A stretch of DNA of 33,785 nucleotides. Source: Candidatus Parcubacteria bacterium. Its GTDB lineage: Bacteria; Patescibacteriota; Patescibacteriia; UBA1558; GWA2-36-10. The number at the start of each line of letters is the position of its first letter. The stretch's first letter is position 1. Below are positions 24,385-30,258 of the stretch, one piece after another. The stretch is from assembly GCA_003599205.1 (NCBI GenBank), contig QZJA01000006.1, forward strand, positions 1 to 33,785, given 5' to 3'. The position numbers and the translations under genes are program-made. The notes beneath the pieces were generated by a model. That model had not been told where the DNA came from. It saw nothing but the letters and a program-made list of their open reading frames with translations, and did no database searches.

Positions 24385-24396
24385 TTTTTCAGTATT

Positions 24397-24426
24397 AAAA
24401 AGACGCCCTCAAGAGGGCGTCTTTTT
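24397..24426. terminator. Bidirectional terminator
   Basis: A perfect 14-bp stem: AAAAAGACGCCCTC (24397-24410), loop AA, GAGGGCGTCTTTTT (24413-24426), with A and T runs on the two sides. It serves the + strand gene at 24187 and the - strand zinc-ribbon gene at 24440. Confidence 0.92.
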
Positions 24427-24439
24427 TATTAGTTGACTT

Positions 24440-24613
24440 TTAGAATTTTCGGTCTCTTTTTGGTGGTCTTTTTTTACGATAGCAGTCCCGACAGAAAATT
24501 GGTCGGTCACCATCTGGCTCAAAAGGTAGTTGGGTGATTTCAACACCGCATTCAGAACATTCCCAGTGACCTTCTACCATTGGTCTTTGACCAAAGTCTT
24601 TTTGATTGTCCAT
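24440..24613 (-). CDS. Zinc-ribbon protein of the CxxC-x17-CxxC type
   Basis: A 57-residue protein read from ATG 24611-24613 to TAA 24440-24442. The core WECSECGVEITQLPFEPDGD ... IFCRDCYRKKRPP has two CxxC knuckles 18 residues apart and a Pro-Phe-x-Pro-Asp-Gly turn. This is close to the CxxC-x17-CxxC zinc domain common in CPR genomes (family name from memory). The Arg/Lys-rich tail could bind nucleic acid. An AGAGG lies ~9 bases before the ATG. It converges on the gene at 24187 and has its own promoter. Confidence 0.8.
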   Translation of the reverse strand: MDNQKDFGQRPMVEGHWECSECGVEITQLPFEPDGDRPIFCRDCYRKKRPPKRDRKF

Positions 24614-24690
24614 TTAAATGGCCTCTTTTCGTATTTTGAGGAATTTTTATAAAAAATTTCAGCAAAATATCTTAATTAATTAGCTTATAA

Positions 24691-24719
24691 ATATTATCAT
24701 AGCCATATTTTTTTATCAA
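24691..24719 (-). promoter_or_regulatory. Promoter of the - strand zinc-ribbon gene
   Basis: On the minus strand: TTGATA (24719-24714), 17 bp, TAATAT (24696-24691). Leader of ~70 bases to the ATG at 24613. Confidence 0.5.
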
Positions 24720-24731
24720 TAGAGGTCGATA

Positions 24732-24760
24732 TTGTTGTTTTTCCTTATTTAAAGTATAAT
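24732..24760 (+). promoter_or_regulatory. Promoter of the DUF378 gene
   Basis: TTGTTG (24732-24737), 17 bp, TATAAT (24755-24760), the same two hexamers and spacing as the major pilin promoter. Confidence 0.75.
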
Positions 24761-24809
24761 AAATACATAATTATTGAGCTATTCTTAGCTTAAGAAAGGA
24801 CTTAAAAAT

Positions 24810-25091
24810 ATGAAAGGAATTCACATGTTGGCCTTTTTACTGCTGGTAGTTGGCGGTTTGAATTGGCTATTAGTAGGCGTCCTTGGCTGGGACGTGGGTG
24901 AATTGTTTGGTGGACAACAAGCAATGATCTCTAGGATTATTTATATCCTAGTTGGTTTAGCTGCTTTGTGGGAAGTACTTACTCACAAAGGAGCCTGTAA
25001 GTATTGTCAGGCAGTAGTAAAAGAAGAAAAACCAATGCCAAGTGAACCGGCAGTTGAAACTAGTGGTTCAAGCGAAGGTGAGTCAATGTAA
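24810..25091 (+). CDS. DUF378 family membrane protein
   Basis: A 93-residue protein with two membrane helices (~5-27 and ~40-58). It has the DUF378 pattern: LAFLLLVVGGLNWLLVGVLGWDV then a second helix ending in LAALWEVLTH. A CKYC motif and an acidic, Ser/Pro-rich tail follow. AAGAAAGGA lies ~8 bases before the ATG, a good Shine-Dalgarno site. The family's function is unknown. It has its own promoter and terminator, suggesting high, independent expression. Confidence 0.85.
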   Translation: MKGIHMLAFLLLVVGGLNWLLVGVLGWDVGELFGGQQAMISRIIYILVGLAALWEVLTHKGACKYCQAVVKEEKPMPSEPAVETSGSSEGESM

Positions 25092-25099
25092 AATTTTAT

Positions 25100-25136
25100 A
25101 AAAAACACCCTTAGACAAAGCTGGGGTGTTTTTTTG
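25100..25136 (+). terminator. Terminator of the DUF378 gene
   Basis: AAAAAACACCC (25100-25110) pairs with GGGTGTTTTTT (25124-25134), inside a T run. Confidence 0.85.
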
Positions 25137-25199
25137 TGCTAATTTTTGTTATACTTAAGCTATAAACTCTGTTTTAAATAATAATTAATTTTTATCGGA

Positions 25200-25595
25200 G
25201 TGAAGTACGAGCACAAGGAACAGCTTTTTTTCTTGCTACTGGCAGCTTTATGGGGGTGTTTGATTTTTTATCTTTCTTCAATACCTGATCTGTCCAGTGG
25301 TCTGCCTAGTATGTATGATTTTATTTTGCGGAAAATGGCCCATGTTTCTGTGTTTATGATACTTACTTATTTTCTAGCTGGTTCTCTGTCCAAAAATAGT
25401 CGGCCATATTTGTTTTTTGTTATTATAGTGGCTGTTATTTATGCTTTTATTGATGAATTACATCAGGCTGATGTAATTACTCGCCACGGTTCGCCGGTAG
25501 ATATTGTTATAGATTCAATCGGTGTTTATTTGGGTATAAGAATTTATCAATACAAACCACCGAGCAAGATTTTGAGAAAAAAGTTTTTCAAATAA
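25200..25595 (+). CDS. VanZ-like membrane protein
   Basis: A 131-residue protein starting with GTG, since no ATG occurs before the first helix. Four membrane segments (~8-26, ~45-62, ~70-87, ~103-116). The motif pattern S-S-I-P ... RKMAHVSVFMILTYFLAG ... AFIDELHQADVITRHGSPVDIVIDSIG is that of the VanZ-like family, with the conserved Arg-x-x-His, Asp-Glu-x-H-Q and Asp-x-x-x-D-x-x-G residues. Family members occur in teicoplanin resistance loci and as uncharacterised membrane proteins; no specific role is assigned. Its stop codon touches the 5' arm of the following terminator. Confidence 0.82.
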   Translation: MKYEHKEQLFFLLLAALWGCLIFYLSSIPDLSSGLPSMYDFILRKMAHVSVFMILTYFLAGSLSKNSRPYLFFVIIVAVIYAFIDELHQADVITRHGSPVDIVIDSIGVYLGIRIYQYKPPSKILRKKFFK

Positions 25596-25662
25596 AAATA
25601 ACCCCCTCTGCTCTTTGAGCATCTCTCCCTTGAATAAGGGGGAGAAAGAGGGGGTTATTTTT
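25594..25662. terminator. Branched bidirectional terminator
   Basis: A perfect 16-bp outer stem, AAAAATAACCCCCTCT (25594-25609) with AGAGGGGGTTATTTTT (25647-25662). It encloses two further hairpins: GCTC-TTT-GAGC (25610-25620) and TCTCCCTT with AAGGGGGAGA (~25623-25645, one bulge). It ends both the VanZ-like gene and the convergent rplT operon. Confidence 0.9.
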
Positions 25663-26008
25663 ATTTTTTAAAGTTTTCTACTAATTTTTTGAAGGCTTTA
25701 GGGTTTTCTTCAGCTAGTTGTGCTAAAACTTTACGATCCAATTCGCATTGATTTTTTTTCATGGCATCAATAAAGGCTGAATATTTCCAATCTAATTGTT
25801 TTAGTGCAGCACTTAGCTTTGTCTGCCATAATCTGCGATTGACTCTTTTTTTCTTTCGTCTATCGCTTAGAGCATGTTGACCAGCGTGAAGAACAGCTTC
25901 TTGAGCTTGTTTAATCTTAGTTTTTCGTCCCCATTTATAACCTTTGGTTTTTTTGAGGATATTTTTTCGGCGTTTTACATGACTTACACCACGTTTTACT
26001 CTAGGCAT
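25661..26008 (-). CDS. rplT: Ribosomal protein bL20
   Basis: A 115-residue protein. The basic, extended N-terminal part PRVKRGVSHVKRRKNILKKTKGYKWGRKTKIKQAQEAVLHAGQHALSDRRKKK-type sequence (residues 2-56) and the DRKVLAQLAEENPKAFKKLV C-terminal domain are diagnostic. bL20 is an early 23S rRNA assembly protein. It is last in infC-rpmI-rplT, the standard order, 23 bases after rpmI, and runs into the branched terminator. Confidence 0.97.
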   Translation of the reverse strand: MPRVKRGVSHVKRRKNILKKTKGYKWGRKTKIKQAQEAVLHAGQHALSDRRKKKRVNRRLWQTKLSAALKQLDWKYSAFIDAMKKNQCELDRKVLAQLAEENPKAFKKLVENFKK

Positions 26009-26031
26009 ATTGTTGTATCTTTAAAATCAAA

Positions 26032-26226
26032 TTATAGGTAAGGCAAAAGCTCCTTGACGGTTTTGACATTGGCTTTTGATAATTGTTTATCACGCCTTTT
26101 ATTTTTAGTTACTTTGCCACTTTCTCTAGCATTAAAATGATCCTGTCCACCAGAGCGGATTATCATTTTTTTCTTGCTGGTCAGTTTTATTCTTTTGCTG
26201 ACTAATTTTTTCGTCTTTAACTTCAT
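26032..26226 (-). CDS. rpmI: Ribosomal protein bL35
   Basis: A 64-residue basic protein: MKLKTKKLVSKRIKLTSKKK, HFNARESGKVTKNKRRD and the C-terminal KTVKELLPYL, all typical of bL35 (usual length 64-66). It lies 4 bases after infC and before rplT, so the three are co-transcribed. No separate promoter is visible. Confidence 0.96.
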   Translation of the reverse strand: MKLKTKKLVSKRIKLTSKKKMIIRSGGQDHFNARESGKVTKNKRRDKQLSKANVKTVKELLPYL

Positions 26227-26230
26227 ATTT

Positions 26231-26761
26231 TTAGGATTTTTTAGTGATAGTTATACTAAACACTCCGCCTTGGAAATCCATAGGCTTTTCTACTTGATGT
26301 TCAGTGTTTAATGTTTCAATGAATTGCTTGATTACTTCTTTAGCTTTTTCTTTAAAAGCTTTTTCTCGGCCACGTAATCTCAGCTCAATTTTGGCTTTGT
26401 GTCCTTGGCCCAAAAATTTATTGACCTGTTTTTGTTTGGTTTGGATATCGTGCTGTCCGATTTTTAGGGATAAACGGACACACTTGGTTTCGGTTTTTTT
26501 GGTCTTTCCTTGGCTGCGAGCTTGTTGGTAAAGAAATTTACCATAATCCATAATCCTACAAACAGGTGGTCGGGATAGAGGAGAGACCTCAACTAAATCA
26601 AGGCCTTTTTCCTGCGCTAGGTTTTTGGCTTGCTCATTGGTCATGATGCCAAGCTGCTGTCCGTCATCATCAATTATCATTAGCTCTGGTAAGCGTATTT
26701 GATGATTGACGCGGTAGCTTTTTAAGGTATCTTTTGGCCGGTTGTTTCTAGTTGGTCTTAT
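26231..26761 (-). CDS. infC: Translation initiation factor IF-3, probable AUA start
   Basis: IF-3 binds the 30S subunit and proofreads initiator tRNA and start codon. The first in-frame ATG (26680) would delete the conserved N terminus. Upstream in frame the sequence continues YRVNHQIRLPEL before MIIDDDGQQLGIM, exactly the start of the IF-3 N domain. No ATG, GTG or TTG lies between a TAA near 26770 and this region, and the best candidate start is ATA at 26761-26759, giving 176 residues (usual ~170-180). infC in other bacteria uses rare starts such as AUU for autoregulation. The N domain, Lys-rich linker and C domain (KIELRLRGREKAF ... GGVFSITITKK) are complete. Confidence 0.85.
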   Translation of the reverse strand: MRPTRNNRPKDTLKSYRVNHQIRLPELMIIDDDGQQLGIMTNEQAKNLAQEKGLDLVEVSPLSRPPVCRIMDYGKFLYQQARSQGKTKKTETKCVRLSLKIGQHDIQTKQKQVNKFLGQGHKAKIELRLRGREKAFKEKAKEVIKQFIETLNTEHQVEKPMDFQGGVFSITITKKS

Positions 26762-26851
26762 AGCTTTGTTTTAATTTTTAGCTGGTTTTCTCTTGATCTT
26801 TTAGAGATTTTGAGAAGTTATAAAAAATTTTTTGTTTTTGGTATAGTCAAA

Positions 26852-27228
26852 TGGTGGAGATGAGGGGTATTACACCCCTGTCTGACAAATTGCCTAATAC
26901 AGCTCTACAAGTTTAGTCAATTTTGTGTTTCAGCCGAAGACTATAAAATTAACAAAAAATCATCGGCCAAGTTGGTGATGGTTTTGAAATATCCAGCCCA
27001 ACAATGGATATTTCTAGCCTAGTGAATGACGTCTCAAATTGATCCTAGGCTATCAAAGGGAGACGGTCGTAGCATTTTTAAGCTACAACTGGGTAAAGCT
27101 GCGGGACCTTGAAAAGATCCTTGGCTTTAGCAATGAAGTTTTTTGCACTTATTGCAGGAGATGTTTAATGAGATCACTCTCAACTTGCAATATATTATTT
27201 CACTTGCCGTCGAATAAGTTACATCCCC
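26852..27228 (-). ncRNA. ssrA: Transfer-messenger RNA (tmRNA)
   Basis: Minus-strand RNA of 377 bases. The 5' end GGGGATG pairs with CATCTCC near the 3' end, with G3-U70, the alanine identity pair; CCA is encoded. The tRNA-like 5' segment GTAACTTATTCGACGG is the conserved tmRNA signature. The resume codon is probably GCA at 27146, preceded by TAAGT. The tag reads 22 codons, AKNFIAKAKDLF then KVPQLYPVVA, and stops at TAA 27080-27078. That stop lies in the loop of a GTAGC/GCTAC hairpin, as usual for helix P5. It rescues stalled ribosomes with SmpB, encoded 4 bases upstream. Confidence 0.95.
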
Positions 27229-27232
27229 AAGT

Positions 27233-27685
27233 TTAAAAATTCTTGAGTTTGCGCGAAATATTGCGCTCAATGTCTCTTTTTTTGATGGTTTCTCTTTTGT
27301 CAAATTTCTTTTTACCCTTAACCAAGGCAATCTTTACCTTGATCAACCTTCGCGTAGTATACACTGAAATAGGTACAATTGTCAAGCCTTTTTCGTTGGT
27401 TTTGCTGGATAAATAGGCGATTTGACGCTTAGCCAGCAAAAGTTTGCGATCACGATCAGGATTATAATTTTTCAAACTTTGTAGGGAAGCTTTAGAATAG
27501 GTCGGGATGTGCATTTTTTTGAGCCAAGCTTCACCTCTTTTTAGTGAAACAAAAGCTCCCTTAAGGCTGATATGGTGGGTTTTGATTGACTTTACTTCTT
27601 GGCCAGTCAATACCAAGCCAGCCTCGAGTTCTTCGACAACTTTATAGTCAAGATTAATTTGTTTGTTTCGTGCAATTTCCGCCAT
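27233..27685 (-). CDS. smpB: SsrA-binding protein SmpB
   Basis: A 150-residue basic OB-fold protein that binds tmRNA and delivers it to stalled ribosomes. Diagnostic segments are ARNKQINLDYKVVEELEAGLVLTGQEVKSIK-type N terminus (5-35), GAFVSLKRGEAWL, HIPTYSKAS, NPDRDRKLLLAKRQI and the C-terminal helix KKKFDKRETIKKRDIERNISR. Its stop is 4 bases before the tmRNA 5' end, so both are probably made as one transcript. It is read from a promoter that shares its -35 region with the divergent ncRNA. Confidence 0.97.
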   Translation of the reverse strand: MAEIARNKQINLDYKVVEELEAGLVLTGQEVKSIKTHHISLKGAFVSLKRGEAWLKKMHIPTYSKASLQSLKNYNPDRDRKLLLAKRQIAYLSSKTNEKGLTIVPISVYTTRRLIKVKIALVKGKKKFDKRETIKKRDIERNISRKLKNF

Positions 27686-27703
27686 ATTTTTAATCTATAG
27701 CTA

Positions 27704-27732
27704 AATATAGACCATTTTTAGGTATTTGACAA
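27704..27732 (-). promoter_or_regulatory. smpB-ssrA promoter
   Basis: On the minus strand: TTGTCA (27732-27727), 17 bp, TATATT (27709-27704). Start near 27697, 12 bases before the smpB ATG. Confidence 0.65.
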
Positions 27733-27754
27733 TAAGGGCCTTTTTTGTTAAAGT
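27726..27754 (+). promoter_or_regulatory. Promoter of the structured RNA
   Basis: TTGACA (27726-27731), 17 bp, TAAAGT (27749-27754). Start near 27761. The -35 box overlaps that of the divergent smpB promoter by five bases. Confidence 0.65.
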
Positions 27755-27759
27755 AGCGG

Positions 27760-27923
27760 GTTCCCCTAGAACAAACTGGTAATTTCCAAGCTATTTTGTC
27801 AGATGTTAGCCCAATAACCCTCCTTATCGGTGCTACTCACCCTGGCAGATAGCTTGGAGGTTATTAGATAGCCCTGAGCTCCTCTGCGCTACGCGCGTAG
27901 TTGAGGTGTCTAGGGGTTTTTTT
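27760..27923 (+). ncRNA. Structured orphan RNA, 6S-like layout
   Basis: About 160 bases between a promoter and a T7 run, with no ORF. Closing stem CCCCTAGA (27763-27770) with TCTAGGGG (27909-27916). A long arm has CCAAGCTAT (27786-27794) with ATAGCTTGG (27849-27857), extendable outward by five pairs including G-U. Within it lie GTCAG/CTGGC and a GGTG-CACC hairpin. The 3' side of the large internal loop holds a CCTC/GAGG hairpin containing the palindrome CTACGCGCGTAG. AATAACCCTCC (27813-27823) can also pair with GGAGGTTATT (27856-27865), forming either a pseudoknot or an alternative fold. Closing stem, central bubble and terminal arm recall 6S RNA, but no conserved sequence confirms it. It lacks the SRP RNA core motif. 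Confidence 0.65.
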
Positions 27924-27939
27924 ATTACTTCAAATTAGC

Positions 27940-27945
27940 TATAAT
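27940..27945 (+). promoter_or_regulatory. -10 element of the YigZ-like gene, leaderless
   Basis: TATAAT ends 7 bases before the ATG at 27953, so the mRNA should start at the start codon. It lies 17 bases after the T run of the structured RNA. Confidence 0.6.
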
Positions 27946-27952
27946 AAGTCTG

Positions 27953-28348
27953 ATGTATAAAATAAAACAAAACAAAGAATCACAAATTAGCGTTAAGCGT
28001 TCCAAATTTCTTGGTTTTTGTTTTAAAGTAGAATCAATCAACCAGGTAAAAGATATTTTACAAAGTTTCGAGGGTAAATACAAAGGCGCCAAGCACACGG
28101 TCTATGCTTATCGTTTAGCAGAAGATGGAGTACTCAGGGAAAAGTTTGATAACGACGGCGAACCAACAGGTTCAGCCGGTCCGCCACTTTTATCACTGTT
28201 GCAGAAAAAAAATATCATGAGTTGTCTTTTGGTAGTAGTCAGATATTATGGAGGTATAAATTTGGGAGTAGGAGGTTTAATTAGAGCTTATACTCAAGCA
28301 GCTCAGGAAACATTGGAAGAAAATTTTGATGAAAATCAGGGAAAATAA
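27953..28348 (+). CDS. YigZ/IMPACT-like protein, N-terminal domain only
   Basis: A 131-residue protein of the UPF0029 (IMPACT N-terminal) family. Signature residues are SKFLGFCFKV, KGAKHTVYAYRL, FDNDGEPTGSAGPPLL (~64-79) and LVVVRYYGGINLGVGGLIRAY (~92-112). Typical bacterial YigZ is ~200 residues with a C-terminal DUF1949 domain, absent here. The next gene begins inside its last codons in another frame, so the short form is not a sequencing break at a visible remnant. YigZ-type proteins are linked to translation control, but the bacterial role is unclear. Confidence 0.85.
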   Translation: MYKIKQNKESQISVKRSKFLGFCFKVESINQVKDILQSFEGKYKGAKHTVYAYRLAEDGVLREKFDNDGEPTGSAGPPLLSLLQKKNIMSCLLVVVRYYGGINLGVGGLIRAYTQAAQETLEENFDENQGK

Positions 28349-28898
28349 AAAATCAATCAAACTAGATGGTCAAACATATGATTATACTTTGCGTCGCCGT
28401 CCGCGAGCAAAGTATGTGCGTCTGACAATCAATCATCAGGCTACTTTGACAGTAACGGCTCCGGTAGCTTATCCAATTTTTTTGATCAATAGATTTTTAC
28501 AAAGCCGCTCTCGTTGGTTTTTGTCTGCCCTAGCTAAGGCCCGACTTAATCCTAGTATTTTTTCGCGCCATCATACAGGCCAGGAGTTAGCGCTTTACAA
28601 AAGGCAGGCTAGAAAATTGGTAGAGGACAGATTGAAATATTTTAATCAGTATTATAATTTTGAATTCAAACAAATTGCTATCCGCAATCAAAGCACTCGT
28701 TGGGGTTCTTGCTCATCTGCTAAAAACTTGAATTTTAATTATCGGATTTGCCTTTTACCCAGTGAATTGGCTGATTATATAATTGTTCATGAGCTTTGTC
28801 ATTTGTCAGAAATGAATCATTCTGTCAAGTTTTGGCGGTTGGTAGAGCGGACAATCCCGGAGCACAAAAAATTGAGAAAAGAATTAAAGAGAATTTAG
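28329..28898 (+). CDS. YgjP-like zinc metallopeptidase
   Basis: A 189-residue protein from ATG 28329; an in-frame TTG at 28326 is adjacent but weaker. The C-terminal half has TRWGSCSSAKNLNFNYRICLLP followed by VHELCHLSEMNHSVKFW. HELCH (154-158) provides two zinc ligands and the catalytic Glu155, and a later His in EMNHS is probably the third. This is the YgjP/DUF45 (M48-like) family. The N-terminal ~80 residues are basic (LRRRPRAKYVRLTIN). It overlaps the upstream gene by 20 bases, implying coupling. No substrate is known. Confidence 0.88.
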   Translation: MKIRENKKSIKLDGQTYDYTLRRRPRAKYVRLTINHQATLTVTAPVAYPIFLINRFLQSRSRWFLSALAKARLNPSIFSRHHTGQELALYKRQARKLVEDRLKYFNQYYNFEFKQIAIRNQSTRWGSCSSAKNLNFNYRICLLPSELADYIIVHELCHLSEMNHSVKFWRLVERTIPEHKKLRKELKRI

Positions 28899-28919
28899 CT
28901 AACATTAGCTAAATTTTTT
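28892..28919 (+). terminator. Terminator after the YgjP-like gene
   Basis: AATTTAGCTAA (28892-28902), CA, TTAGCTAAATT (28905-28915), a perfect 11-bp stem followed by TTTT. The stop codon of the gene lies in the 5' arm. Confidence 0.8.
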
Positions 28920-28921
28920 GT

Positions 28922-28950
28922 TTGAAAAAAGAGGAAGATTTTGCTAAAAT
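28922..28950 (+). promoter_or_regulatory. Promoter of the nucleotide operon
   Basis: TTGAAA (28922-28927), 17 bp, TAAAAT (28945-28950). Start near 28957, a leader of ~8 bases before the ATG at 28965. It starts 3 bases after the previous terminator. Confidence 0.65.
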
Positions 28951-28964
28951 TAAGGCACAAAAAT

Positions 28965-29738
28965 ATGGAAGAAAAATACTTAAAAATAATAGAAGCAGCT
29001 AAGGCTGGTGGCGCAATTTTGCGCCAATATTTTGGTCAGGATCTAGCAATTGAAGAAAAGTCTATGCCAGCTGATTTTTTTACTAAAGCGGATACTGAAT
29101 CAGAAAGAGCGATTTTAGAAGTGTTGAAAAAAGAATATCCAAATTATAATATTTATTCAGAAGAGGATGGTAAAACCAACAATGGTTCGGAATATACTTT
29201 TGTGATTGACCCGCTTGATGGTTCAAATAATTTTGTAGTTGGTGTGCCGAATTTTTCGGTTTCTATTGCTCTGACAAAAGGCAAAAATATTGAGGCAGGT
29301 GTGATCTATCAACCAATACTGGATAGAGTATATTATGCACAAAAAGGTAAAGGAGCATTTCTAAATGGCAAGAAAATCTCAGTTAGCCGAGAAACTGATA
29401 GCAAAAGAGCGGGTATTTCATATGTTGCTTCTTATGGTCATGATGCCGAAGATTATGGACAGATGATGAAAAATCTGGAGACTATTGAAGCGAAAAGAGT
29501 TTTTTATAACTGGTCAGTAGCTATGGATTTTTGTTACCTAGCTTCAGGAAAAATGGAAGCGATAATCAACGAAGGTTGTGAAGTTTATGATTATTTGGCT
29601 GGCAAGATAATTGCCAAAGAAGCGGGTGCTTTAATTTTAGATTTTAGCGGGTCAGAGGAAAAGGATGAAAATGGTAGTAAATTTGTGGCTGTTAATAATA
29701 GAGCTATTTTTGATAAGTTATTAAAAATTTTAAGTTAA
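28965..29738 (+). CDS. Inositol monophosphatase family phosphatase
   Basis: The ATG at 28965 is used because an in-frame TTG at 28941 precedes the -10 box; this gives 257 residues. The metal-binding motifs of the FIG superfamily are present: SEEDG (~65-69), DPLDGSNNF (~82-90) and a C-terminal EVYDYLAGKIIAKEAGALI. The last normally begins W-D; here it is Y-D, with the metal-binding Asp kept. Substrates in this family include inositol phosphates, fructose-1,6-bisphosphate, PAP and NADP, and the sequence does not decide among them. It heads the transcript that continues into the dCMP deaminase gene. Confidence 0.9.
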   Translation: MEEKYLKIIEAAKAGGAILRQYFGQDLAIEEKSMPADFFTKADTESERAILEVLKKEYPNYNIYSEEDGKTNNGSEYTFVIDPLDGSNNFVVGVPNFSVSIALTKGKNIEAGVIYQPILDRVYYAQKGKGAFLNGKKISVSRETDSKRAGISYVASYGHDAEDYGQMMKNLETIEAKRVFYNWSVAMDFCYLASGKMEAIINEGCEVYDYLAGKIIAKEAGALILDFSGSEEKDENGSKFVAVNNRAIFDKLLKILS

Positions 29739-29760
29739 TAAAATATTAATTAACAAAAAT

Positions 29761-30258
29761 ATGAGTAATGAACCTAGAAAAGATTTTTTGTCTTGGGATG
29801 ACACATTTATGCTAATGGCAATGCTAATGGCTCAAAGATCAAAAGAACCAAATACTCAAACTGGTGCAGTTGTAGTTGATGAAAGAAATGTGGTCTTGGG
29901 TTTGGGCTATAATGGTTTTCCTCGTGGTATTGGAACTGATGACCTGCCTTGGGGCAAAGAACAGGACGATTGGGTCTATACCAAATATCCATATACAGTT
30001 CACGCCGAGAGAAACGCTATTTATAATGCTAATAAGACAGTAGCTGGTGGTAAAATGTATTGCACACTTTTCCCTTGTAATGAATGCGCTAAAACCATCA
30101 TTCAAACTGGCGTCAAAGAATTAATCTATTTTGATGATAAGTATATGAATGAGGAATATTCTGTTGCCGCTAAGAAACTTTTTGATTTGGCTGGTGTCAG
30201 GTACAAAAAATATGTACCAACTAAAAAATTGAACCTCGAAGATAATGGCAAAAAATAA
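29761..30258 (+). CDS. dCMP deaminase
   Basis: A 165-residue zinc-dependent deaminase that converts dCMP to dUMP. Zinc and catalytic motifs: HAERNA (His81, Glu83) and PCNECAK (Cys106, Cys109). The N-terminal substrate loop SKEPNTQTGAVVVDERNVVLGLGYNGFP is typical of the dCMP/ComEB group rather than of tRNA adenosine deaminases. Deaminases of this type in phage T4 and some bacteria also accept 5-substituted dCMP, relevant given the Asp-type synthase two genes downstream. It overlaps the next gene by 14 bases. Confidence 0.92.
   Translation: MSNEPRKDFLSWDDTFMLMAMLMAQRSKEPNTQTGAVVVDERNVVLGLGYNGFPRGIGTDDLPWGKEQDDWVYTKYPYTVHAERNAIYNANKTVAGGKMYCTLFPCNECAKTIIQTGVKELIYFDDKYMNEEYSVAAKKLFDLAGVRYKKYVPTKKLNLEDNGKK

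Noticed and set aside
26828..26852. TTGACT and TATAAC as an infC promoter
   Set aside because: The spacer is about 22 bases, too long for a standard promoter. infC may be read from the smpB-ssrA transcript; no firm call is made.
27039..27330. ORFs on both strands within and beside the tmRNA
   Set aside because: They cross the tmRNA and the end of smpB, have no family features, and are explained by the tmRNA structure and its tag frame.
27760..27923. Interpretation as a riboswitch for the YigZ-like gene, or as SRP RNA
   Set aside because: The downstream gene has its own -10 box giving a leaderless mRNA after the terminator, and the conserved SRP domain IV core was not found on either strand.
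28941..28964. TTG start for the phosphatase gene
   Set aside because: It precedes the -10 box at 28945-28950, so it would not be in the transcript.
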